A program made the position numbers and the translations under genes. Under the pieces are notes generated by a model. The model ran no database searches and was not told the origin of the DNA. It saw only the letters and a list, made by a program, of their open reading frames with translations. 64,000 nucleotides of DNA from Macrothele yani. Lineage: Eukaryota; Arthropoda; Arachnida; Araneae; Macrothelidae. The stretch lies in assembly GCA_039090855.1 (NCBI GenBank), contig CM077011.1:30471001-30535000 (forward strand). The letters are read 5' to 3'. Position 1 is the first letter of the stretch. Each line of letters starts with the position of its first letter. This document shows, piece by piece, positions 21,755 to 33,979 of the stretch.

Positions 21755-23710
21755 GATTTTGAGGGATGGCAACGATTGAGGAATTTCTGCATTTATTCCT
21801 GTTTTGGTAAGCAAGATTTCCCCCTCTCAATACCATTTTTTTCGCAGGAATGTTTGCGAATGCTGGGAATTTCTTCCAAGGGAATAAAATGTTCTAAAAT
21901 TTTAGCGAGCGAACTCACGATGATTTGGTTTCCAAAAATCAAATCAAATGGTTTTCGTGCAATCTACGTATTCCCTATATATATATTTTTAAATTACTTT
22001 TATGTTATTTCATGTGTTTTTATATATTTTTTTGTATGTTTTGAGGAGTTTTTTCGTGTAGATGTAGAATTCTTCTGGGAACTTTTTTTCCATTCAATTT
22101 TATTTCAGACCATGAGACGAGGAAATGTTTTGTGAAATTCATTTCGTTCTTGTTCGCAGTAATTACTGACATAGATTCTAGTCTTTCCTGCAATAATTTC
22201 GTAATTTTTTTCGTATGTTCAAGAACTCTACAGATTTTCCAGTTAAAATTCTTGCTCAAACAATATTTTCGGTCTTATTTCCTTATATTTTCCCAATTTC
22301 CGATATTTTTCTTCCTCTATCTTTGAAATTTCATTAAACTTCAATAGTCAGATTTTTTTTCTGACAAATTTATGAGTCCTTTTATTCACACTATCTTTTT
22401 TTTTCATTTTCATTTCAGCAAACGATTATTTTAGATGCAACAAATCGTCAGATTTTGGTCTCTTATATAGCATATTTTCCAACTAGCTTAAAATATCTCT
22501 CAAAGCTTGCATGTATGTCAAATATACATTTTTTTTCAGTTAAGTTACATATTTTCGTGGATTGCCTTGACAGGAAAGCATTCAATGTCAAGACATACCT
22601 AAAACCTTTTTTCTTCGATAAAATTTGTTCTTTGAGCTGAATATTATCTGCGTGTTCATTAGTAATTCAGATGCTGAAGGATTTCTTGCTTGTCAGCATA
22701 TTGACATAAGATTAGTCACATTTTCCTTTGTTGTTGTGAATAGTTAGAAAGATTACAAAGTTTAAAGTAGTCTATGACTAAAAGGATGCTATTTACAGTT
22801 TGACTGTTGCGGTATTGACTTTAGATAATTGTCCTCTTTCTTCTGGATCTTTGATTTTGAGGGATGGCAACGCTCGAGTGGGGTTCATTTTTGCATTTAT
22901 TCCTGTGGTTTGCAAGATTTCCCTCTTCAATACTATTTTCTTCGAGGAAATTTTACGCAATGATGGGGAATTTTCCAAGGGAATAAAAAATGTTCCCTAA
23001 AATCTTAGCATTTTCACGATGATTTGGTCCAAAAATATCAGGGGTCAAATGGTTTTCGTGTACTACGTATTCCCTATATATATATTTTTAAATATTTTTA
23101 CGTTATTTTTCATGTGTTTTTATATATTTTTTGTATGTTTTGAGGGAGTTTTTCGTAGATGTAATGAATTTTCGGGAACTTTTTTCTCCATTCAATTTTA
23201 TTTCAGACATGAGACGAGGAAATGCTTTTTGTGAAATTATTTCGTTCTTGTTCGCAGTAACATAGATTTCATGTTAATTCTGAGTCTTTTCACCCTGCAA
23301 TAATTTTTCGTAATTTTTCGTATGTTCAAGAATCCTACAGATTTCCCAGTTAAAATTCTGCTCAAACACATTTTCGGTCTTTATTTATCCATTTTCTTCC
23401 TCTATCTTTGAAATTTCATTAAACTTCTCAATAGGTCAGATTCTTTTTTTCTGGACAAACTTATGAGGCCTTTTATTTCAGACTATCTTTTTTTCCATTT
23501 CATTTCAGCAAACGATTATTTTAGATGCAACAAATCGTCAGATTTTTTGGCTCTATATAGCATATTTTCCAATTCAGCTTAAAAATATTTTCAAAGCTTG
23601 CATGTATGTCAAATATACATTTTTTTTATTCTCTGTAGTTAGCCATTTTGCGGATGCTCGACAGGAAAGCATTCAATGTCAAGACATAAAACCTTTTTCT
23701 TCGATAATTC
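21755..23710. repeat. Left-arm counterparts of direct repeats A and B
   Basis: Two copies, about 21755-22650 and 22835-23710, mirror those of the right arm, so the duplication existed before the palindrome formed or was copied between arms afterwards. Confidence 0.8.
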
Positions 23711-24332
23711 ATTTGGGCTGAATATTTTTCTGTCCGTCCGAAAAAACATTCATTCTAGAGGCAAAGCGATTAATCGTTCTTCCCTTTATAAACATTATTT
23801 TTTATTATATTTGATATTCAGAGTTGTATACATTTACTATCCAAAAAGAGATATATTTAATGTAAAAGGTATATTCTTTCCAAGCTGGGGAAATATATGT
23901 ATATCTAGTTACTCAGTTAAAGGAAATGCATCTTTATATTTCAATATGAAAAAAGAGTTCTATAGTGAAAGCTCAACCTAAAGACGGATAGATTGTTCAC
24001 ACTCTCTTTTTACTGACATTTTCTTTTCATGAACTGCTTTTAAAATCTCGTTCTCAATTTTCATTTGTCAGATTCCATGTCTCTCCAGTTTCTTTGAGAA
24101 ACAGACATTTATTCAATTTTAATTTATTAAGAAGTAGAACTTCTTTTAGTTTCGAAGTTTTCAGTCTTTTCATTACGAAAATTTTTCATTGTCATGAAAG
24201 AAGCCATAATCGAGATGATTTACTATCGTTTCAATGAAAGTGTTTACGCATTCATTGCTATGATGTTAGATTTCATTTTCTTATACTTCGAATAGAAATG
24301 AGTTTGAATCATCTCGTCGAGAAAACATTTCC

Positions 24333-24340
<8 letters not shown>

Positions 24341-24372
<32 letters not shown>
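24341..24372. repeat. (AT)n microsatellite, left arm
   Basis: About 16 AT units followed by poly-T; mirror partner of 30057-30117. Confidence 0.9.
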
Positions 24373-24380
<8 letters not shown>

Positions 24381-25539
24381 TTTTTCCGAATAAACGAACT
24401 CAAAAATAAGAGACGCACTTATTTTTTTTTCCTCTTATGAGAGGAATACGGAAATATGATACCAAAATTAAAGAATAAAGAATATCGACTTTCCTCTCAA
24501 CACTGGCATCTACGTTTTTTTTTTTTTTTTATTTTTCAATAAGCTATTTCTATATTTTACTGAATAGAATTATTTATTGAAAAGTCTAGTAAGACGAAAA
24601 TGGTTTTGTTGATTGCCTAAGAGGATGATTTTGGAAATTTTCGTTTTCTGGTAATTGGTAAAAATCTCATAGAATAACATGGGAAAACTTCAGCATGCAT
24701 AAAGTTTTGGATCGAGTAAATTGAAAGAATTTTACAAAAATTCATTTCAGAAAAGTATTCTTCTAGTGTCAAAAAACGAAATCACTTCGTTTTTTCTAAG
24801 ATACACTTTGGAATCTTATAAAAGTGCATAGGTCAAAAACGATTTTGATGATTTTATTAAGATGACAGATTTCGATTTCTGTGATAGAAAATGTGAATTT
24901 CCCATTGAATAACATGGGAAACCGCGAAATTTAAGAAGCACGTTTTCGTTCAAGTAAAATATTTTAAAATTTTCGAATCAGTTGAAAACAGACAGGGTGT
25001 GTTTCTGAACAGTTCATAAAATCAAAATCGAATCACTTCGTTTATTTTTTTTCTAATGTGTTTCTGAAAGAAGTAAAAATAGTTTAGGTAGAAAATTGAA
25101 ATATATTTTTATGAATTCTAGACTGTTTATTTACGTATAGCTAGTCTTTCAGTGAGAGCATTATTCTTTTCAAACTAAGAGAATGAAGTGTAGTCAGTTT
25201 GAAAAAAAAATTCAAACTCCCCTAAATTTAGTTTTTGTCCTGGTTTCGACTCCCCATTGCTGTAGCATTTTCAGACTAGTTGAATTCCTGGCTCTTAATG
25301 AAATACATTAGTTTTCCCTTAAAATAAGCAATTTCTCTTCACTCAATAAATTTTTTTAAGAGTTATTCATTCACACTTACTTTTAAAACTTGAAATTCAT
25401 TATTATTTAACCTTATTACAAAAAATGAAACTCATTCATACAGAAAAATATAAATGAATAAAAATAAATAGCAGTCCTAAAAGGACTGTTTTTCTGGGTC
25501 CCTTCATTTCCATGGTAAGGAATTTTTACCTGCTAATAT

Positions 25540-26395
25540 CTCAGCATATTGACTTCATTAGTCTCTAGCAGTTTTATAATTATGTTTTCCAAGAATGCTT
25601 TGGACGGGATTATTGTCTCAGTGCAAAAGATTCTGCTAGAATCTTGGGGTTAAGCATGTACGGCATCATCGAAATAGATTTGATTTCGGGCATATGCAGA
25701 AGCAGTGGGCCGTGATGTTTGTGAATATGATTTGGGGTTATGGCATTCCATATTGGCCAATAATAGGTTATTGACATGTTCCTGAAGGCGATCTTACCAT
25801 GTCAGCAAGCATGATGAAAAATCCTTCATCTGAGATGGAAGTAAATAGGAAGAAGTTTGGATGGTGCAAAACAGCCTCTAAATAGTAATTATAATGCTGT
25901 CCCATATTTTCCACATTGATCAATAAGAGTTTTAAATTGTTGACAGTCAGTTTTTATCGGAACAGGATTCAATCGACGAAAACCATGAATTTGGGGAAAG
26001 TTATAACGTGTAACTCGTATATGGGAAGGACAGCAGGAAATGACGATTAATCAAGATGTCACAATTCATGCCTTGAATTCCAGTGTGATTTTCCCATGAA
26101 TTTTCGGAATGTTGAAGCTGACATTGTTATTCCATTCTTAGAAGGGGTAGAAAGATTCTCATCTTCTATAACTTCGAATATGAATTCGACTGTGTTGTTA
26201 GCAAATGCATACTTTCACCTAAATGAAAATGATGAGGTGCAAGATTTTTCATAGAAATTTGGGAGGATATCCCACATGATTTGGGCTTTTACGGACTCAT
26301 ATGAGAAATTTCAGCACTTTGCTTTCATCGTGGAAATGGAATCGGTAGCACTCAAAGTACAGACAAAAATGAAGTGACTCGTTTGAAGACTAAAG
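25540..26395 (-). pseudogene. Broken mirror copy of the PC4-like gene in the left arm
   Basis: Minus-strand counterpart of 27898-28797: shared blocks include GCTGACATTGTTATTCCATT near 26115 and ATGCTGTCCCATATTTT near 25890. It is roughly 100 bp shorter because of scattered deletions and has no continuous frame. One gap removes a stretch corresponding to about 28405-28430 of the right copy. Confidence 0.85.
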
Positions 26396-27065
26396 ACAAA
26401 CTGAAGGAACAGCCTTTATTCTAAGTCAAAACTGAGAAGAGGTTGGAGTTCGTCACTTGCCAATGCTTGAGAGGGAAAAGAGCAGAGTCATGGGGTTTAA
26501 GAACACTCGGTTATCTCTTCTAAAGGTCAAATCTAATCTAATGTTTAATTTGACGAGGCAGACCATGACTTCCAATACGAATTAGTTGGTGCAGGATCTG
26601 TAGTAGTTCCAGATCTCAAAGATAAGGAAACTGGTTTAAACCTGTTTCGCTTGAAAACAAAAAGTCTCTTTTCCTGTCAGAGAGATATCGATGTAATATT
26701 AAGACAAAAGGATCTAATTGTTTCGTCATCACGGTGATAACCGATTTCGGGTTATCAATTATTTCTTATAAAAGTGCATGGGGATCAAAAAACGATTTTG
26801 ATGATTTTGTTACAAGATGACAGATTTATTAATTCATCCTTTTACTTTTAAAACTTGAAATTCATTATTTAACTCCTTATAAAATGAAACACATTCACTT
26901 TTACTTTAAAAACTTGAAATAATTTCATACAAAAATGAAACCCATTCACTTTTACTTTTAAAATTATAGAAAATAGATGATACAGAACATAGGTTCACTT
27001 TCTCATTCACACTCATGCATTACACTAAACAAAAATTAAATAGTACTATTTGAGCTGCATGGAGG

Positions 27066-27145
27066 TGTCAAGATGGGTGGAAAAACCTCCATCTATCATT
27101 CAATTGGACTAAAACTGTTGAAGGATGTGAGCTATTCTCACTAGC
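27066..27145. other. Central spacer of the palindrome
   Basis: About 80 bp without a mirror partner, containing its own short inverted repeat GGAGGT/ACCTCC. The flanks (AAATAGTACTATTTGAGCTG and complement) start the arms. Confidence 0.8.
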
Positions 27146-27897
27146 TCCTCCATGCAGCTCAAATAGTACTATTTAATTTTGTTTAGTGTATGCATGAGTG
27201 TGAATGAGAAAGTGAACCTATGTTCTGTATCATCTATTTTTCTATAATTTTAAAAGTAAAAAAGTGAATGGGTTTCATTTTTGTATGAAGTTATTTCAAG
27301 TTTTTTAAAGTAAAAGGGTGAATGTGTTTCATTTTTATAAGGAGTTAAATAATAATGAATTTCAAGTTTTAAAAGTAAAAGGATGAATTAATAAATCTGT
27401 CATCTTAGTAAAATCATCAAAATCGTTTTTTGATCCCCATGCACTTTTATAAGAAATGGTGATAACCAAATCGGTTATCACCGTGATGACGAAGCTGAAT
27501 TAGATCCTTTGTCTTGTATTACATCAGTATCTCTCTGACAGGAAAGAGACTTTTGTTTTCAAGCGAAACGGGTTTAAACCAGTTTCCTTATCTTTGAGAT
27601 CTGGAACTTTACTACAGATCCTGCCACCAACTAATTCGTATTGGAGTCATGGTCTGCCTCGTCAAAAGAATGCTCCAAACATTAGATTGAATTTGACCTT
27701 TAGAAAGAAGATAACCGAGTGTTCTTAAACCCCATGACTCTGCTCTTTCCCTCTCAAGCAGTAAACAAGTGACGAACTCCAACCTCTTCTCAGTTTTGAC
27801 TTAGAATAAGAGCTGTTCCTTCAGTTTGTCTTTAGTCTTCAAACGAGTCACTTCATTTTTGTCTGTTGCTTTGAGTGCTACCGATTCCATTTCCACG

Positions 27898-28797
27898 ATG
27901 AAGCAAAGTGCTGAAATTTCTGCTACTCTCGCTAAGAAGGTATGTGAGTCCGTTCCCTTAAAGCCCAAATCGTGTGGAGAAGTTATCCTCCCAAGAATTT
28001 CTATGAAAAATCTTGCACCTCATCATTTTCATTTAGGTGAAAACACATTTGCAAAAGTATGCGATTTTAACAACACGGTCCGAGTTCATATTCGAAGTTA
28101 TAGGAAAGATGGGGAATCTTTCTACCCTTCTAAGAATGGAATAACAATGTCAGCTTCAACGTTCCGAAAATTCATGGGAAAATCACACTGGATTCAAGGC
28201 ATGAATTGTGACATCTTGATTAATCGTGAACTTATTGTTTCCTGCTGTCCTTCCCTCTTAGATGCTTCTGGCAGTTACACGTTAGAAGTGCTTTCCCCCA
28301 GAATTCATGGTTTTCGTCGATTGAATCCTGTTCCGATAAAGCTGACTTGTCAACAATTTAAAACTCTTATTGATCAATGTGGAAAAATATGGGACAGCAT
28401 TACTCAACTACTATTTGGACCTGTCTTTAGAAAGGCTGTTTTGCACCATCCAAGGACTTCTTCCCCTGTTGCTTCCATCTCAGATGAAGAGTTTTTCATC
28501 ATGCTTGCTGACATGGTAAGGGATCGCCTTCAGGAACATGTCAATAACTTATATTATTGTATGGAGTGCCACCAACCCCCAAATCGCATATTCGCAAACA
28601 TCACGGCCCACAGCTGTGCATATGCCACCCCCGAATCCAAGTGGCAAAAGTATTTCGATGATGCCGTTGCATTGCTTAACCCCAAGATTCTAGCAGAATC
28701 TTTTGTTGCAGTCACTGGAGACCATGTCCTGTCCACAGCGTTCTTGGAAAGCATAATTGTAAAGAACTTGCTAGAGACTGTGAAGTCAATGTGCTGA
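27898..28797 (+). CDS. PC4-like (transcriptional coactivator p15) domain protein of the palindromic element
   Basis: The first ATG is at 27898 (299 residues). The frame is open further upstream to 27805, and polypyrimidine-AG sites precede it, so an upstream exon is possible. Residues about 44-93 match the PC4 ssDNA-binding fold: FHLGENTFAKV, DFNNTVRVHIRSYRKDGE, FYPSKNGITMSASTF. Residues about 126-161 (GSYTLEVLSPR ... PVPIKLTCQQFKTLI) have the same strand-strand-helix pattern and may be a second, diverged PC4-like unit. The C-terminal ~100 residues are helical with CMEC (221-224) and HSC (238-240), a possible zinc site. Single-stranded DNA binding is inferred from the fold; the role is unknown. 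It is the only long intact frame in 13.4 kb, and its coding sequence is less AT-rich than its surroundings. Confidence 0.75.
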   Translation: MKQSAEISATLAKKVCESVPLKPKSCGEVILPRISMKNLAPHHFHLGENTFAKVCDFNNTVRVHIRSYRKDGESFYPSKNGITMSASTFRKFMGKSHWIQGMNCDILINRELIVSCCPSLLDASGSYTLEVLSPRIHGFRRLNPVPIKLTCQQFKTLIDQCGKIWDSITQLLFGPVFRKAVLHHPRTSSPVASISDEEFFIMLADMVRDRLQEHVNNLYYCMECHQPPNRIFANITAHSCAYATPESKWQKYFDDAVALLNPKILAESFVAVTGDHVLSTAFLESIIVKNLLETVKSMC

Positions 28798-30048
28798 GAT
28801 ATTAGCAGGTAAAAAAAAATTCCTTATACCGACCATGGAGCAGCTGTATGAAGGGGACCCAGAAAAACAGTCCTTTTTTAGGACTGCTTTATTTATTTTT
28901 ATTCATTTATATTTTTTCTGTATGAATGAGTTTCATTTTTTGTAATGAGTTAAATAATAATGAATTTCAAGTTTTTAAAAGTAAAAGTGTGAATGAATAA
29001 CTCTTAAAGAAATTTATTGGGGATCTGGTATTGAAGAAGAGATTGCTTATTTTTAAGGGAAAGGCTTAATGTATTTCATTAAGGGCCAGGAATTCAACTG
29101 GTCTGAGAGCAATGCTTTACAGTATTGAGTCGAAACCAGGACAAAAGGCTAAATTTAGGGGAGTTTGAATTTTTTTTTCAAACTGACTACACTTCATTCT
29201 CTTAGTTTGAAAAGAGAATAAGTGCTCTCACTGAAGACCCCTCTAGCTATACGTAAATAAACAGTCTAGGATTCATAAAAATATATTTCCAATTTTCTAC
29301 CTAAACTATTTTTACTTCTTTCAGAAACGCACATTAGGAAAAAAAAAAAATAAACGAAGTGATTCGTTTTGATTTTAGGAAATAATGAACTGTTCAGAAA
29401 CACACCCTGTCTGTTTTCAACTGATTCGAAAAAAGACTTTTAAAATATTTTACTTGAACGAAAACGTGCTTCTTAAATTTCGCAGTTTCCCATGTTATTC
29501 AATGGGAAATTCACTGTATTTTCTATCACAAGAAATCCGAAATCTGTCATCTTAGTAAAATCATCAAAATCGTTTTTGACCCTATGCACTTTTATAAGAT
29601 TCCAAAGTGTATCTTAGAAAAAACGAAGTGATTCGTTTTTGACACTAGGAAGGAATGTACTTTTCTGAAATGAACTTTGTAAAATTCTTTCAATTTACTC
29701 GATCCAAAACAGTCTTTTATGCATGCTAGTTTTCCCATGTTATTCTATGAGATTTTTACAATTACCAGAAAACGAAAATTTCCAAAATCATCCTCTTAGG
29801 CAATCAACAAAACCATTTTTCGTCTTACTTAGACTTTTTCAATAAATAATTCTATTCAGTTGTAAAAATATAGAAATAGCTTATTGAAAATAAAAAAAAA
29901 AAAAAAACGTAGATGTACGGTGTTGAGAGGAAAGTCGATATTCTTTATTCTTTAATTTTGGTATCATATTCCCGTATTCCTCTCATAAGAGGAAAAAAAA
30001 AATATTAAAGTGCGTCTCTTATTTTTTGAGTTCGTTTGATTCGGAGGC

Positions 30049-30056
<8 letters not shown>

Positions 30057-30117
<61 letters not shown>
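30057..30117. repeat. (AT)n microsatellite, right arm
   Basis: About 30 AT units, nearly twice the length of the mirror tract. Confidence 0.9.
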
Positions 30118-30122
<5 letters not shown>

Positions 30123-30770
30123 GAAATGTTTTCTCGACGAATGATTCAAACTCATTTCTGTTCGAAGTATAAGAAAATGAAATCTGACATCATAGCAATG
30201 AATGCGTAAACACTTTCATTGAAACGATAGTAAATCATCTCGATTATGGCTTCTTTCATGACAATGAAAATTTTCGTAATGAAAGACTTGAAAGTACTTC
30301 GAAAGCCTAAAAGAGTTCTACTCTCTTAATAAATTAAAATTGAATAAATGCTTCTGTTTCTCAGTAAAGAACTGGAGGGACATGGAATCTGACAATAGTA
30401 AAGTGAGAACGAAGATTTTAAAGCAGTTCATGAAAAAAAAGGCCATGGTATATTCAGTAAAGAAATGTCATAGAGTAGAGAGAGTGTGAACAATCTATCC
30501 GTCTTTAGGTTGAGCTTTCACTTATAGGGCTTCTTTTTTCATATTGAAATATAAAGATGCATTTCCTTTAACTGAAAATGAACTAAGATATACATATATT
30601 TCCCCAGCTTGGAAGAATATACCTTTACATTAAATATATCTCTTTTTTGGATAGTAAATGTATACAACTCTGAATATCAAATATAATAAAAAAATAATGT
30701 TTATGGGAAGAACGGAATTAGTCGCTTTGCCTCTAGAATGAATGTTTTTTCGGACGAGACAGAAAAAATA

Positions 30771-31763
30771 TTCAGCCCAAAGAATACAAATTTTATCGAA
30801 AGAAAAAGGTTTTAGATTGTATGTCTTGACATTGAATGCTTTCCCTGTCGAGGCAGTCCACGAAAAGTATGGCTAACTACGAAAGAATAAAAAAAATGTA
30901 TATTTGACATACATGCAAGCTTTGAGGAATATTTTTAAGCTAGTTGGAAAATATGCTATATAAGGAAACCAAAATCTGACGATTTGTTGCATCTAAAATA
31001 ATCGTTTGCTGAAATGAAATGGAAAAAAAAAAGATAGTCTGAATAAAAGGCCTCATAAGTTTGTCCAAGAAAAAAAGAATCCTGACCTATTGAGAAGTTT
31101 AATGAAATTTCAAAGATAGAGGAAGAAAAATATCGGAAATTGGGAAGCTATAAGGAAATAAAGACCGAAAATATTGTTTGAGCAGAATTTTAACTGGGAA
31201 AGATCTGTAGAGTTCTTGAACATACGAAAAAATTACGAGAAAATATTATTGCAGGGGTGAAAGACTCAGAATTAACATGAAGTCTATGTCCAGTAATTAC
31301 TGCGAACAAGAACGAAATAATTTCTAAAGAAGCATTTCCTCGTCTCATGGTCTGAAATAAAATTGAATGGAGGAAAAAGAAAAGTTCCCCAGAAAATTCA
31401 TTACATCTACACGAAAAAACTCCCCTCAAAACATACAAAAAATATATAAAAACACATGAAGAAATAACGTAAAAGTAATTTAAAAATATATATATAGGGA
31501 ATACGTAGTACACGAAAACCATTTGACCCCTGACTATTTTTGGAAACCAAATCATCGTGAGTTAGAACCCTCGCTAAGACCTTAGGAGCATTTTTATTCC
31601 CTTGGAAAGAAAATTCCCCAGCATCGTTACGTAAAATTTCTCCGGGGAAAAATAGTATTGAAGAGGGGGTGGGGAATCTTGCTTGCAAACCACAGGAATA
31701 AATGCAAAAAACTCCCAACGGACCCCACTCAGTCGTTGCCATCCCTCAAAATCAAAGATCCAG
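30771..31763. repeat. Direct repeat A in the right arm (1.0 kb, offset 1.22 kb)
   Basis: Nearly identical to 31991-32982 at a constant offset of about 1220 bp. Both copies begin TTCAGC.CAAAGAATACAAAT and end at CAACGGACCCCACTCAGTCG and the following AAAATCAAAGATCCA. Confidence 0.9.
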
Positions 31764-31990
31764 AAGAAACAAGAAGGACAATTATCTAAAGTCAATACCG
31801 CAGCACGTTAGGCTGTAAATAGCATCCTTTTAGTCATAGACTACTTTAAACTTTGTAATCTTTCTAACTATTCACAACAACGAACAAAGGGAAAAATGTG
31901 ACTAATCTTATGTCAATATGCTGACAAGCAAAAGGAAATCCTTCAGCATCTGACTGAGATTAGGTTAATGAGGGAACACGCGGGACTAAT

Positions 31991-32982
31991 ATTCAGCTCA
32001 AAGAATACAAATTTTATCGAAAGAAAAAGGTTTTAGATTGTATGTCTTGACATTGAATGCTTTCCTGTCAAGGCAGTCCACGAAAAAGTATGGCTAACTA
32101 CGAAAGAATAAAAAAAATGTATATTTGACATACATGCAAGCTTTGAGGAATATTTTTAAGCTAGTTGGAAAATATGCTATATAAGGAAACCAAAATCTGA
32201 CGATTTGTTGCATCTAAAATAATCGTTTGCTGAAATGAAATGAAAAAAAAAAAGATAGTGTGAATAAAAGGACTCATAAGTTTGTCCAAGAAAAAAGAAT
32301 CCTGACCTATTGAGAAGTTTAATGAAATTTCAAAGATAGAGGAAGAAAAATATCGGAAATTGGGAAGCTATAAGGAAATAAAGACCGAAAATATTGTTTG
32401 AGCAGAATTTTAACTGGGAAAGATCTGTAGAGTTCTTGAACATACGAAAAAATTACGAGAAAATATTATTGCAGGGGTTAAAGACTCAGAATTAACATGA
32501 AGTCTATGTCCAGTAATTACTGCGAACAAGAACGAAATAATTTCTAAAGAAGCATTTCCTCGTCTCATGGTCTGAAATAAAATTGAATGGAGGAAAAAGA
32601 AAAGTTCCCCAGAAAATTCATTACATCTACACGAAAAACTCCCCTCAAAACATACAAAAAATATATAAAAACACATGAAGAAATAACGTAAAAGTAATTT
32701 AAAAATATATATATAGGGAATACGTAGTACACGAAAACCATTTGACCCCCTGACTATTTTTGGAAACCAAATCATCGTGAGTTAGAACCTCGCTAAGACC
32801 TTAGGAGCATTTTTATTCCCTTGGAAAGAAAATTTCCCCAGCATCGTTACGCAAACATTTCCTGCGGGGGAAAAATAGTATTGAAGAGGGGGGAAATCTT
32901 GCTTGCAAAACACAGGAATAAATGCAGAAATTCCCAACGGACCCCACTCAGTCGTTGCCATCCCTCAAAATCAAAGATCCAT
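31991..32982. repeat. Direct repeat B in the right arm
   Basis: Second copy of the 30771-31763 unit; it leads directly into the 109-bp minisatellite. Confidence 0.9.
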
Positions 32983-33060
32983 CGAAAGTTCCAAGAAGCA
33001 TCATCATATCTAACACCTACGCAGTGCCCTTTCCCCACTCGGTCGTTGTCATCCCCCAAA

Positions 33061-33605
33061 ATCAAAGATCAATCGAAAGTTCCAAGAAGCACCGCTAGGG
33101 GCAGCACATCGAGTTGACATCCCCCTATATCCAACCCCTTTTCCCACTCGGGCGTTGCCATCCCTCAAAATCAAAGATCAATCGAAAGTTCCAAGAAGCA
33201 CCGCTAGGGGGCAACACATCGAGTTGCCATCCCCCTATATCCAACCCCTTTTCCACTCGGGCGTTGCCATCCCTCAAAATCAAAGATCAATCGAAAGTTC
33301 CAAGAAGCACCGCTAGGGGGCAACACATCGAGTTGCCATCCCCCTATATCCAACCCCTTTCCCACTCGGGCGTTGCCATCCCTCAAAATCAAAGATCAAT
33401 CGAAAGTTCCAAGAAGCACCGCTAGGGGGCAACACATCGAGTTGCCATCCCCCTATATCCAACCCCTTTTCCACTCGGGCGTTGCCATCCCTCAAAATCA
33501 AAGATCAATCGAAAGTTCCAAGAAGCACCGCTAGGGGGCAACACATCGAGTTGCCATCCCCCTATATCCAACCCCTTTCCCACTCGGGCGTTGCCATCCC
33601 TCAAA
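33061..33605. repeat. 109-bp minisatellite, 5 units, right arm
   Basis: Units start at 33061, 33170, 33279, 33388 and 33497 (period exactly 109). Each contains CACCGCTAGGGG(G)CA, ATCAATCGAAAGTTCCAAG and CACTCGGGCGTTGCCATC. A partial unit precedes the array. Confidence 0.95.
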
Positions 33606-33979
33606 ATCAAACATTTATGAACAAAAATAAGATATCATAATAACATTTCTTGAGATGAGGACATGACCGTATTATTCGAGAAAAAAAGAGAAATGATTAA
33701 TTAATACTTACCCTACATAATTTTCATTAGGGAAGACACATGAGGAATTCATGAAAATTAATTGAAAAAAAATACATCAACAAATTACGAGGGAAAAAAC
33801 GTTTTACATAACAATAACCTAAGGGGATGGGGTCGAGAGAGGGGAAAATAAATAAAGAAACAACCTTCATTAAATTAAAAAAAAAGGAATAAGCCTTCAT
33901 TGATTTCCCCCAAAATTCGACAAAGTCCAATAAATACTATTATCTTCGGAGATAAGCACACCCTTCGGTCGGAGGGGGA

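Larger units (their letters stand above)
20771..27065. repeat. Left arm of the palindrome
   Basis: Inverted copy of 27146-34134 with numerous 1-20 bp deletions relative to it, including within the minisatellite and the gene copy. It begins TAGTAGTGACTGATTCTGG. Confidence 0.9.

Noticed and set aside
27066..27145. The palindrome explained purely as a fold-back read artefact
   Set aside because: The outer junctions split a single SINE with a 7-bp duplication, and the two outer flanks are not mirror images. An artefact would be expected to mirror the flanks too. Quality differences between the arms remain possible.
33061..33605. Regular repeats suggestive of a CRISPR array
   Set aside because: The 109-bp units are uniform throughout with no variable spacers, and the context is eukaryotic.
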